Positions 8,260-18,577 of a DNA stretch of 64,000 nt are shown here, piece after piece; positions within the stretch are counted from its first letter, which is position 1, and each line of letters begins with the position of its first letter. Under the pieces are notes generated by a model that worked only from the letters and a program-made list of their open reading frames with translations, searched no databases and had not been told where the DNA came from. This DNA comes from Prinsepia uniflora (Eukaryota; Streptophyta; Magnoliopsida; Rosales; Rosaceae), in contig CM064862.1 of NCBI GenBank assembly GCA_032719365.1, positions 57,627,840 through 57,691,839 of the forward strand. The letters run 5' to 3'. Made by a program: the position numbers and the translations under genes.

Positions 8260-10467
8260 TGTAACGCCCCGGACGTTCTGGTAATGTAATATTATTAAAT
8301 ATTGAATAAAATGACGTTTTTACCCCTGTGGTTGTGTGGTCAATTTGTTGACTTTTAGTTTTGGGGGTCGAACGGACGTTGGGTGATGACCGTGACGTTG
8401 TTCGGGATGTCACGAGTTCATAGACAGGTGGCACGTCCGATTCGGACGCTCGGAGTGAAAGTTATGATGTTCGGAAGTTCAGGGGTCATTCTAGTCTTCT
8501 GGGAGCAAAAGGAAACCAACCACGTCAAATTCGAAGGACGACATTCACGAATTGGCCAAGAACGGAGTACCCTGGTTCTGAGTATTTTCGAGCTTGAGGA
8601 CGACGACTTCTAGGTAACGGTAAGATCAATTGACAGTACCATTGTGTTCGTATGAATCACCTTAACCTACTGGTGAAATTAATTTGAGATTGGGGTTAGT
8701 TTGGGTGAGTTCCAGAATGTCGATTTGTTCGACTGTTCGAGTTTGAGTTGGGTCGTTTGGGTACTAGTCGAGGTTAACCTTCATTGCAGACCTAAAATTA
8801 AAGGATTAGGGAAGATAATAGGAACAAAAACGAGAGGAATTGACTGAGAATTGAGGGCTAACTGATCGGGTTGAGTCGCGGGTATCAGACCCGTTTAGCA
8901 GGCTGTTCGGGTAAGGGAGATGACACTGTAGCTTGGCGCGTGGCCTTCACGCGCAGCCGCTTTGGACGGCGCGTGACGGCGCGTGTGGCGTCAACTCCGA
9001 TCACGGTCAACATGAGAATTAATCCTTACAGTTTAAATAACATTTTATCTTTAGAGTTCGAATCGATCGGGAGTCATTCGGGATAATTTCGGGAGTCCGG
9101 AAGATTAAGTCTTTAAGTTTATTTTCGCCGAAAAATCTGGAAAAATTAGGAAAAATCCTACGAGTTATTTTGGGATGTTTGTAACCCTTCTTGTACGTTT
9201 TCACAGGCCCGGACACTTCCGAAGCTACGGAGGAGCACGCGGGACGCGATTGACGTGTCCTAAGACTGTGAGTGGACTCTTTGATTTTAAATTAGGCATG
9301 CATGACTATTTTGCTTATTTATCTCATGGTTTTACATATGATTTTACGATGGTGAGATGATATATCGGTTTTACTTGTTTTCACGTTTTTCGAGGTAATT
9401 ATCGTATTTCACGCATTTCGAGATTTCGGTCTTTGCCTATGCATGCGTGATAATTTTTGATGAAGTATCTGGTTATGAATATGCATGTTTCGGATTTATG
9501 ATGTTTGATCATATTGTGAAGAAATCTTCTGTTAATTGCATGTGTTGGAATTTACATGTGAATTCGGGCATGAGTCCTGTTACGATGGGAAATGTTTTTG
9601 GAATAACGTTGGAAAAAGATTTGTGATGAATCCTGATTTAACATGTTTAAAAACGGTTTTGGGTTTAAAGACCCGGTGGATGGTTGGATCTGGTTTTGGG
9701 TTTAAAGACCCGGTATGTTGATTCTGGGGGCGGGCCCGAAATTGAGTTTAAAGACTCGTGAGTTTAAAGACTCGATTATTATGATACCCCTGAGGCCTAC
9801 TAATCGTGTTTTGAGTTTAAAGACTCGTTGATATCCCGGGAAGGCCTAATGTTGAGTTTAAAGACTCGGATGGATCCAACGGCATAATCATGATTATTGT
9901 TTATGTTTCACTTGATTTGTGCAAATAATGTTTCAAAATGACGATTTCTGGAATCTGGTATTATTATATGGTTTTACATGAGTGTTGACGATCCCTGTAA
10001 CGTTTTTCTTGTGTTTCGGAAAAAGAGTTTTCAAAAGTTTAACACACAAATTTTGAATACTTGGTTATGCATGCGGATTACAAAACTGGAGGGCGAACCC
10101 AATTTCGGAAAAACTGTTTTTCCTGTTAAACTTATGTTTCGGTCCACTCACACCTTGTTGTTTTAAATTCCCTCCAGGTCGTGGTAGAAGCGTGGGGGCA
10201 AGCGCCGAGGCAGAGGCGGAGGCATAACGTTTTCCGTTGCGGAAGTAGTTAGTTCACAGAGTAGGACTTGTTCTTTAAATTGTTTTGTAATATTGCTTCT
10301 GTGAAACTGTGGACTTGACGTCCAGTCGGATGTATTTGTTTAATCTCCCTGGTCTGACAATGGGTGTGTTGTAATTTTAACTAGTTTCCGGTCTTTTTGA
10401 TTCGATTGTCAGACGGGAGCAGGATGCTTCCCGATTATCGAGGCGATAATCGGGGTGGGTCCTGTCA
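8260..10467 (+). repeat. Family A LTR 2 (shared middle LTR)
   Basis: It serves as 3' LTR for body A1 and 5' LTR for body A2, with PPT on its left and PBS on its right and no TSD at either side. At four sites where LTR 1 and LTR 3 differ by substitution it matches LTR 3 in its left part (8966, 9257) and LTR 1 in its right part (9725, 9791). That is the chimera expected of an LTR made by crossover between a 3' and a 5' LTR. It also has private changes, including C to T in the CAG/GTAACG donor-like site. Confidence 0.93.
9661..9867 (+). repeat. TTAAAG hairpin array in LTR A2
   Basis: Same six units and spacing as in LTR 1: two GGGT/ACCC, then four GAGT/ACTC. Confidence 0.85.
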
Positions 10468-10469
10468 AT

Positions 10470-10482
10470 TGGTATCAGAGCC
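10470..10482 (+). other. Primer binding site, body A2
   Basis: TGGTATCAGAGCC, two bases after LTR 2, identical to that of body A1. Confidence 0.95.
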
Positions 10483-10569
10483 TAGGTTTACGATTCGTGT
10501 CCGGCATTCGGGTGTGCCTTGATTATTGTACTAACTTATGCCTCTTTCAGAAAAGAAGGACGACCGGCC

Positions 10570-12078
10570 ATGCCTCCGCGACGCGAACCCCCTCCACGAC
10601 CTAATGGCGATGCCGAGAGCGCTTCGATCGAGCGAGCCCAGCGTCTTGGGGCTTCGGTGTTCAGTGGTGGAGCGGATCCGAGGATGCTCAGCGTTGGATT
10701 TCTCGGATTGAACGGATTTTTACTGTGATGCACTGTCCTCTTGAGGAGCGTGTGGTGTTGGCCACATTTCTACTTGATGGCTCTGCTTATGAGTGGTGGT
10801 ACACTCTGGAGTTGTCGGGTTGGGATGCCCGTACAGTGACTTGGGAGACCTTTCGTGAGCGGTTCCTGGATCAGTATTATCCCCGTTCATTCCGTGATGC
10901 TAGAGAGACCGAGTTTCTGCAACTCCAACAGGGGAGCATGTCCGTAGCTGAGTATGAACAGAAATTTCAGATGCTAGCTCGTTTTGCTCCTACCTTTGTA
11001 TCTACTGAAGCTGAGAAATGCCGTAGGTTCGAGCTTGGTCTACGGGGTGAGATACGGGCCATTGTGACTGCCGGAGCTTTTGCTACTCTCAGGGAGTTGT
11101 CTGATGCCGCGGTGCGGGTTGAGGCTAGTCTCCCGACGCGTCCACAGTATTCTGGTGGTGGACAGCGTCGCGGGCGTTCATATTCTGGATCGTATGGTCA
11201 GGGAGCCTCGAAGAAGGGACGTTATGGTGGAGCCTCATCTGCAGGCAATGATCGTTATGGCAGGCCCGGTAACTATCAGGGTTCCGGATTCCGAGCGCCT
11301 AGGGCGCAGACTGCTCCGCAGGCGAGCGCGACTTCTGTTGCTTCCACGGGACGGCAGAGTGGTGGTTTTGTTCGAGACGCTTCCAGTGTCATCTGTTTCT
11401 TCTGTGGCAAGCGGGGCCACTATCGGAGGGACTGTCCATCCTTGCCACATGGTGGTGGCGCAGGTCGGGGTGGAGCAGAGCAGGGACGGAGCACAGCTGC
11501 AGTTTCTGGGACTGGGAGCACTCGAGGAGGTGGTACCGGAGCGGCTAGTGGACAGAGGGGCCGGGGCCGTGGGCGAGCAGCTAGACCACAGGCCCGAGTT
11601 TTCGCTGTTACGCAGCAGGAGGCCAGGGCAGCGCCTGGTGTTGTGACGGGTACACTCACGATCTTTGGACATGATGTTTGTGCTTTAATTGATCCCGGAG
11701 CTACTCATTCATTTATTTCACGGGACTGTGAGTTGTTGGCGGGTAGAGAGGTGTCCGCATTGGACTGTGACATGGGAGTGAGTACGCCCACGGGAGATGT
11801 GTTTGTGGTGAACCAAGTGTTGCGGGAGTGCCCCGTAATGGTAGGTGATGTTGGTCTGGTGGCAGATTTGATACTCTTGGACTTGCACGACTTTGATGTC
11901 ATCTTGGGTATGGATTGGTTGACGCTCCATCACGCCTCCATCGAATGCGTCGATAAGAGGGGTTACTTTTCGGAGCCCGGGGCTACCGGAAACCACTTTT
12001 CAGGGAATTCAGCGAGTAACTCCTGTCGGAGTAATATCTGCCCTGAAGGCAAGTAAGTTGTTGAGGAAGGGGTGCTAG
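10570..12078 (+). pseudogene. Gag-protease, body A2, with two single-base frameshifts
   Basis: Nearly identical to the A1 gene but with one C lost in the CCC run at about 10678 and one G gained in a GGG run at about 11958. The N-terminal frame ends near 10728, the middle frame (10725-12056) covers capsid, zinc knuckle and protease, and the last codons return to the original phase. The zinc knuckle reads CGKRGH against CGERGH in A1. The two indels cancel, so the phase relative to pol is kept. Both lie in homopolymers, so sequencing error is possible. Confidence 0.88.
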
Positions 12079-12096
12079 GGATACTTAGCCCGAGTG

Positions 12097-14940
12097 ATGG
12101 ATTCACGAGCTGCACCATTGCGGGTGGAGGATATACCGATTGTACGGGAGTTCCCGGATGTCTTTCCGGAGGATCTACCGGGATTGCCACCGCATCGAGA
12201 TGTTGAGTTCACTATTGATCTGGTACCAGGTACGCAACCTATTTCTCAGACTCCGTATCGTATGGCGCCAGCCGAGTTGAAAGAACTGAAGGCGCAGTTA
12301 CAAGAATTGCTTGAGATGGGATTTATTCGACCGAGTGTATCCCCCTGGGGAGCTCCGGTGTTGTTTGTGAGGAAAAAGGATGGGAGTTTGAGACTTTGCA
12401 TCGATTACAGGCAACTGAATAAAGTAACAGTCAGGAAAAAATACCTGTTGCCTCGGATCGATGATTTGTTCGATCAGCTGCGAGGAGCGCAGTACTTCTC
12501 CAAAATTGATCTACGTTCTGGGTATCACCAATTGCGGGTTAAGGATGAGGATGTACCCAAGACAGCATTTAGGACCCGTTATGGTCATTATGAGTTCCTG
12601 GTGATGCCGTTTGGCTTGACCAACGCACCCGCAACGTTTATGGATTTGATGAACCGAGTGTTGCAGCCTTACTTGGATCACTTTGTCATCGTGTTCATTG
12701 ACGATATCCTGGTCTACTCGAGGAGTGCGGAAGCGCACGAGGAGCACTTAAGGATGGTGCTGGGTACCTTGAGGGAAAACCAGTTGTATGCGAAGCTCAG
12801 CAAATGTCAGTTTTGGTTGACGAGCGTGAGTTTCTTGGGGCATGTGATCTCAACTGACGGGATCAGTGTGGATTCTCAGAAAATTGAGGCAGTGGCGAAG
12901 TGGGAACAACCGAGGACCGTCACTGAAGTCAGGAGTTTCTTGGGTTTGGCTGGTTACTACAGGAGGTTTGTAGAGGGTTTCTCGACCATTGCTGCCCCGT
13001 TAACGCGACTGACGCGGAAGGGAGTCAAGTTTGAGTGGGATGACGATTGTGAGCGTAGTTTTCGGGAGCTAAAGGAAAGGTTGACGTCTGCTCCTATACT
13101 GACCCTTCCAGACGACAGTGGGGAATTTGAGGTGTACAGTGATGCATCCTTACAGGGTTTGGGATGTGTACTAATGCAGCATGGGAAAGTGATCGCCTAT
13201 GCTTCGCGCCAGTTGAAACCGCATGAGCGCAATTATCCGACGCACGATTTGGAGTTAGCTGCTGTTGTGCATGCATTGAAGATTTGGAGACATCACCTGT
13301 ACGGAGCGACTTGCAGAATGTTTACGGACCACAAGAGCCTGAAGTACTTGTTCACTCAGAAGGAGTTGAATGTGAGGCAGCGACGGTGGCTAGAGCTAAT
13401 TAAGGATTATGATTGCACGATTGAGTACCACCCGGGAAAAGCCAATGTGGTGGCTGATGCTCTAAGCCGGAAGTCAACGCATTCTGTAGCACATCTACGG
13501 ACGGTTCATTTGCCACTTTTGGTTGAACTCCGTAAGAATAGCATTGATTTGGGTTTGGATGGCCAAGGTGTCTTGCTGGCTAATTTTCATGTGAGACCAC
13601 TCCTGGTCGATCGGATCGTTGAGGCTCAATCTCAAGATCCTGTCTCATGTGTACTTCGGATTGAAGTGGAAGCCGGTGAACGGCTAGACTTTACAGTCAG
13701 GGAGGATGGAGCTTTGCTAAAGGAAGGACGGTTGTGTGTGCCCGGCGTGGAGGCACTGAAGAAGGAGATCTTGGACGAAGCTCATAGTTCGGCCTACGCG
13801 ATGCATCCTGGTGGGACCAAGATGTATCGTACCTTGCGAGAGCACTACTGGTGGCCGGGAATGAAACGGGAGATTGCCGAGTTTGTCAGCAGGTGTCTGA
13901 TTTGCCAGCAAGTGAAGGCTGAGAGACAACGACCTTATGGAGCCTTGCAACCACTACCTATTCCGGAATGGAAATGGGATCACTTGACGATGGATTTTGT
14001 GTTTGGACTTCCTAGGACACCCAGGGGTCACGATGGAGTTTGGGTGATTGTGGACAGGCTTACGAAATCGGCTCACTTCTTGCCAGTGCGAGAGAACTTC
14101 AGGATGACGCAGTTGGCCCAGTTGTTTATTGACGAGATCATCTGGTTGCACGGTACTCCGGAATCAATAGTTTCTGATCGAGACCCAAGATTTACTTCTC
14201 GATTTTGGCAGAGTCTGCAGGAAGCATTTGGGAAGAAACTTCGTTTCAGTACTGCATTTCATCCTCAGACTGACGGCCAGTCTGAGCGGACCATCCAGAC
14301 ATTGGAGGATATGATGCGAGCTTGCGTCTTGCAATTTCATGACACCTGGGAGTCACACCTAGCCTTGATGGAATTTGCCTACAACAACAGCTATCAAGCG
14401 AGCATTGGGATGGCTCCGTACGAAGCCTTGTACGGACGGCAATGCAGAACTCCGTTGTGTTGGATGGACGTGGGGGAAAGGAGGCTGACTAAATCCGAAT
14501 TGGTGGAACTGACGACCGAGAAGGTCAAACTCATCAGGGATCGGCTCAAGGCAGCCCAGGACAGACTAAAGAGCTATGTGGACCATCGGATTCGAGATCT
14601 GGAGTTTGCGGTCGGAGATCGGGTGTTTCTGAAATTGTCCCCTTGGAAGGGTGTAGTGCGTTTCGGCCGGCGAGGGAAGTTGAGCCCTCGTTATATTGGA
14701 CCTTACGAGATTACCGAGAGGATTGGCCCGGTGGCCTACCGGCTGGCACTACCGCCAGAGCTTTCGAAGGTCCACGATGTTTTCCATGTGTCGATGTTAC
14801 GGAAATATGTGTTTGACGCATCTCATGTACTGGAGGATCAGCCCATTGAACTTCGAGATGATTTGAGCTTCGAGGAACAACCGGTACAGATTTTGGATCG
14901 AAAGGAAAAGTGCTACGTCGGAAGACCGTTCCTCTGGTGA
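12097..14940 (+). CDS. pol: Pol (RT-RNase H-integrase), body A2, 3' end frameshifted
   Basis: The 947-codon twin of the A1 pol has the same FIDD, RNase H and HHCC/DDE motifs, the same upstream TAG and the same missing base before the C-terminal tail (tail out of frame to about 15029). The predicted proteins differ at one position that I found, Ser to Ala in the DLEFSVGD/DLEFAVGD segment. Shared defects are expected if one body was copied from the other by recombination. Confidence 0.92.
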   Translation: MDSRAAPLRVEDIPIVREFPDVFPEDLPGLPPHRDVEFTIDLVPGTQPISQTPYRMAPAELKELKAQLQELLEMGFIRPSVSPWGAPVLFVRKKDGSLRLCIDYRQLNKVTVRKKYLLPRIDDLFDQLRGAQYFSKIDLRSGYHQLRVKDEDVPKTAFRTRYGHYEFLVMPFGLTNAPATFMDLMNRVLQPYLDHFVIVFIDDILVYSRSAEAHEEHLRMVLGTLRENQLYAKLSKCQFWLTSVSFLGHVISTDGISVDSQKIEAVAKWEQPRTVTEVRSFLGLAGYYRRFVEGFSTIAAPLTRLTRKGVKFEWDDDCERSFRELKERLTSAPILTLPDDSGEFEVYSDASLQGLGCVLMQHGKVIAYASRQLKPHERNYPTHDLELAAVVHALKIWRHHLYGATCRMFTDHKSLKYLFTQKELNVRQRRWLELIKDYDCTIEYHPGKANVVADALSRKSTHSVAHLRTVHLPLLVELRKNSIDLGLDGQGVLLANFHVRPLLVDRIVEAQSQDPVSCVLRIEVEAGERLDFTVREDGALLKEGRLCVPGVEALKKEILDEAHSSAYAMHPGGTKMYRTLREHYWWPGMKREIAEFVSRCLICQQVKAERQRPYGALQPLPIPEWKWDHLTMDFVFGLPRTPRGHDGVWVIVDRLTKSAHFLPVRENFRMTQLAQLFIDEIIWLHGTPESIVSDRDPRFTSRFWQSLQEAFGKKLRFSTAFHPQTDGQSERTIQTLEDMMRACVLQFHDTWESHLALMEFAYNNSYQASIGMAPYEALYGRQCRTPLCWMDVGERRLTKSELVELTTEKVKLIRDRLKAAQDRLKSYVDHRIRDLEFAVGDRVFLKLSPWKGVVRFGRRGKLSPRYIGPYEITERIGPVAYRLALPPELSKVHDVFHVSMLRKYVFDASHVLEDQPIELRDDLSFEEQPVQILDRKEKCYVGRPFLW

Positions 14941-15050
14941 AGGTCCTCTGGAGGAACCAGAATGTGGAGGAAGCCACATGGGAACCCGAGGCGCAGATGC
15001 GAGAACAGTTCCCTTACTTGTTTCCTTGAAATTTCGGGACGAAATTTCTT

Positions 15051-15061
15051 AAGGGGGGAGA
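15051..15061 (+). other. Polypurine tract, body A2
   Basis: AAGGGGGGAGA just before LTR 3, identical to that of body A1. Confidence 0.9.
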
Positions 15062-15062
15062 T

Positions 15063-17268
15063 TGTAACGCCCCGGACGTTCTGGTAATGTAATATTATTA
15101 AATATTGAATAAAATGACGTTTTTACCCCTGTGTTTGTGTGGTCAATTTGTTGACTTTTAGTTTTGGGGGTCGAACGGACGTTGGGTGATGACCGTGACG
15201 TTGTTCGGGATGTCACGAGTTCATAGACAGGTGGCACGTCCGATTCGGACGCTCGGAGTGAAAGTTATGATGTTCGGAAGTTCAGGGGTCATTCTAGTCT
15301 TCTGGGAGCAAAAGGAAACCAACCACGTCAAATTCGAAGGACGACATTCACGAATTGGCCAAGAACGGAGTACCCTGGTTCTGAGTATTTTCGAGCTTGA
15401 GGACGACGACTTCCAGGTAACGGTAAGATCAATTGACAGTACCATTGTGTTCGTATGAATCACCTTAACCTACTGGTGAAATTAATTTGAGATTGGGGTT
15501 AGTTTGGGTGAGTTCCAGAATGTCGATTTGTTCGACTGTTCGAGTTTGAGTTGGGTCGTTTGGGTACTAGTCGAGGTTAACCTTCATTGCAGACCTAAAA
15601 TTAAAGGATTAGGGAAGATAATAGGAACAAAACGAGAGGAATTGACTGAGAATTGAGGGCTAACTGATCGGGTTGAGTCGCGGGTATCAGACCCGTTTAG
15701 CAGGCTGTTCGGGTAAGGGAGATGACACTGTAGCTTGGCGCGTGGCCTTCACGCGCAGCCGCTTTGGACGGCGCGTGACGGCGCGTGTGGCGTCAACTCC
15801 GATCACGGTCAACATGAGAATTAATCCTTACAGTTTAAATAACATTTTATCTTTAGAGTTCGAATCGATCGGGAGTCATTCGGGATAATTTCGGGAGTCC
15901 GGAAGATTAAGTCTTTAAGTTTATTTTCGCCGAAAAATCCGGAAAAATTAGGAAAAATCCTACGAGTTATTTTGGGATGTTTGTAACCCTTCTTGTACGT
16001 TTTCACAGGCCCGGACACTTCCGAAGCTACGGAGGAGCACGCGGGACGCGATTGACGTGTCCTAAGACTGTGAGTGGACTCTTTGATTTTAAATTAGGCA
16101 TGCATGACTATTTTGCTTATTTATCTCATGGTTTTACATATGATTTTACGATGGTGAGATGATATATCGGTTTTACTTGTTTTCACGTTTTTCGAGGTAA
16201 TTATCGTATTTCACGCATTTCGAGATTTCGGTCTTTGCCTATGCATGCGTGATAATTTTTGATGAAGTATCTGGTTATGAATATGCATGTTTCGGATTTA
16301 TGATGTTTGATCATATTGTGAAGAAATCTTCTGTTAATTGCATGTGTTGGAATTTACATGTGAATTCGGGCATGAGTCCTGTTACGATGGGAAATGTTTT
16401 TGGAATAACGTTGGAAAAAGATTTGTGATGAATCCTGATTTAATATGTTTAAAAACGGTTTTGGGTTTAAAGACCCGGTGGATGGTTGGATCTGGTTTTG
16501 GGTTTAAAGACCCGGTATGTTGATTCCGGGGGCGGGCCCGAAATTGAGTTTAAAGACTCGTGAGTTTAAAGACTCGATTATTATGATACCCCCGAGGCCT
16601 ACTAATCGTGTTTTGAGTTTAAAGACTCGTTGATATCCCGGGAAGGCCTAATGTTGAGTTTAAAGACTCGGATGGATCCAACGGCATAATCATGATTATT
16701 GTTTATGTTTCACTTGATTTGTGCAAATAATGTTTCAAAATGACGATTTCTGGAATCTGGTATTATTACATGGTTTTACATGAGTGTTGACGATCCCTGT
16801 AACGTTTTTCTTGTGTTTCGGAAAAAGAGTTTTCAAAAGTTTAACACACAAATTTTGAATACTTGGTTATGCATGCGGATTACAAAACTGGAGGGCGAAC
16901 CCAATTTCGGAAAAACTGTTTTTCCTGTTAAACTTATGTTTCGGTCCACTCACACCTTGTTGTTTTAAATTCCCTCCAGGTCGTGGTAGAAGCGTGGGGG
17001 CAAGCGCCGAGGCAGAGGCGGAGGCATAACGTTTTCCGTTGCGGAAGTAGTTAGTTCACAGAGTAGGACTTGTTCTTTAAATTGTTTTGTAATATTGCTC
17101 TGTGAAACTGTGGACTTGACGTCCAGTCGGATGTATTTGTTTAATCTCCCTGGTCTGACAATGGGTGTGTTGTAATTTTAACTAGTTTCCGGTCTTTTTG
17201 ATTCGATTGTCAGACGGGAGCAGGATGCTTCCCGATTATCGAGGCGATAATCGGGGTGGGTCCTGTCA
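15063..17268 (+). repeat. Family A LTR 3 (3' outer LTR)
   Basis: Starts TGTAACGCC and ends CCTGTCA, followed by the CTCTG duplication. It lacks one A in an A5 run relative to LTR 1 and 2. It carries the same module: GTGAGTGGAC at 16070-16079, hairpin array 16463-16669, GTCCACTCAC at 16944-16953. Confidence 0.95.
16463..16669 (+). repeat. TTAAAG hairpin array in LTR A3
   Basis: Six units as in LTR 1. The bases between units differ from LTR 1 at 16527 and 16593, but the units themselves are unchanged. Confidence 0.85.
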
Positions 17269-17273
17269 CTCTG
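17269..17273. repeat. Target-site duplication CTCTG, right of array A
   Basis: Perfect partner of CTCTG at 1453-1457. The sequence of LTR H resumes immediately after it. Confidence 0.92.
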
Positions 17274-17767
17274 CTTTTCTACCCATTTCAGAAACACAAC
17301 AGCAAGGAATGCACTGCCCACATTCTCCTGCATCCCACTCAACACAATAATACATGATTAAACAATTCCCTCATCAATTAAACAACTCTTCAGCCCATCA
17401 ATTTGCCATATAAACAACCCACCCCCGTGCACTGATCATGTTACCCACACACGGCTGTCCCTGATCAAACAGTACCCATGTGAAATTACTATTCTACCCT
17501 TGTGCAGAAAATTACCAAAATGCCCCTCACACATCGAGACCCGTAACTTGGTCATTCGGACTCCGATTGACGCGTGCCGCCTGTATACGGACTCAGGGCA
17601 TCGAGACCTTCCCAACGGTCCTCGGTCCTCGGCCATCGGTCCTCTCGATCGAAAAGTCAACATTTTCCCCCTTTTCGTCCAAATTACGAAAATGCCCTTG
17701 AACTTCCGAACATCATAACTTCTTTCCCGAATGTCGGAATCGAACGTACCACCTGTCTATGAACTCG

Positions 17768-17787
17768 TGACGTCCCGAAATACGTCA
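17768..17787. promoter_or_regulatory. TGACGT-N8-ACGTCA dyad in LTR H
   Basis: A perfect inverted pair with spacer CCCGAAAT. The same arrangement is at 38347-38366 (LTR D) and 61662-61681 (LTR G). It is a candidate bZIP target in U3; the function is inferred. Confidence 0.5.
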
Positions 17788-17966
17788 CGATCATTGGTCA
17801 AATTCCGTTTGACCACCCAATCAAAAAGTCAACATTTTGCCCACGCTCAGGGGCAAAACGATCATTTTGCATCCTTCGTCCAATTTCACTCAACTAATCC
17901 CAGATTACTCATTCTAAATCATAGTTGCATAATATTAAATCCCGATACTCGGGTCGGGTCGTTACA

Positions 17967-17980
17967 CCCCCCCCCCCCCC
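17967..17980 (+). repeat. C14 homopolymer at the H/E junction
   Basis: Directly follows the outer end of LTR H. The LTR of element E becomes recognisable right after it. H probably inserted in a C-rich part of that LTR, so its TSD may be hidden in the run. Confidence 0.6.
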
Positions 17981-18386
17981 TTTCTAACTTTCAAATACAT
18001 GTTGTTAACATGAATACGCCGACATTGAATTTGAACTAGGTAAAAAAGAAAATATTTAAAGTCCTCGAAGAGGCATAGAAAAAACACCGCAAGCAAGATG
18101 CTCGCTTACTCAACTTTCACTTTATTCGAACGAAGGTTCTTGGGCTGCAATTCATAACCCATTTCTAACCCTCTCTACTATAAGTTTCTACCCATGACAC
18201 GCTTACTTTAAAGGCAGTTAAAAGACCAAGTTAGCTGGACTAGCCCACCTAGGGCAGGACTGCAACATCATGGCCCAAGACTTTCTGCTTTCTCCTTACT
18301 TATCCTAATCACTTACATCATTCTCTACTGCATCAGATTACAACGAAGAGACCCCCCACACCAAAATACTTGTGTATCCACTCTTT
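17981..18386 (+). repeat. 5' LTR of element E (5' part missing)
   Basis: Aligns by eye with 27640-28058. Similarity stops after CACTCTT near 18386, where the body begins. The left part of the LTR is cut off by the insertion of H. Confidence 0.65.
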
Positions 18387-18577
18387 TGGTAGTGAGCCAA
18401 CGAACGGAGACCCCAGATTTCGCTACGACAACATGTTGGGCACGAACTTCTTTTTGCACGCCCAATGGGACTTTTTTGCAATGGAGGTCCATGTTCTTAT
18501 ATATGGAACGAAGATGTGATACTAAAGGGAGATTTGTGAGGTCTATGCCACAAAAAGAAATTCCTAAACTATAACTA

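Larger units (their letters stand above)
1458..17268 (+). mobile_element. Family A Ty3/gypsy chromovirus, tandem LTR-body-LTR-body-LTR array
   Basis: Three nearly identical LTRs (2207, 2208 and 2206 bp) alternate with two 4595-bp bodies. Each body has a tRNA-Met primer site, a gag-protease frame, an RT-RNaseH-integrase frame and a polypurine tract. The domain order PR-RT-RH-IN is Ty3/gypsy. The C-terminal sequence, LTR length and GACGAAATTTCTTAAGGGGGG context fit the Tekay/Del chromovirus group (inference from family knowledge). Only the outer ends carry a TSD, so the second body probably arose by unequal LTR-LTR recombination rather than by a second insertion. The few differences between copies indicate a recent event. 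Confidence 0.93.
405..17966 (-). mobile_element. 5' LTR of element H, split by the family A array
   Basis: The LTR occupies 405-1457 and resumes after the CTCTG duplication at 17274-17966, about 1.75 kb once the insert is removed. On the minus strand it starts TGTAACGACCCG at 17966 and ends GTGTCA at 405. Its U3 part (about 17500-17966) contains blocks shared with the LTRs of families A, C, D and G, including a TGACGT-N8-ACGTCA dyad. Its distal part (about 590-830) resembles the end of LTR B, with a Y-tract and CCCTTCAG before it. A C14 run follows directly at 17967. Confidence 0.8.

Noticed and set aside
1458..17268. Two independent insertions of family A at adjacent sites
   Set aside because: No TSD lies at the internal LTR, no target sequence separates the copies, and the middle LTR is a left/right chimera.
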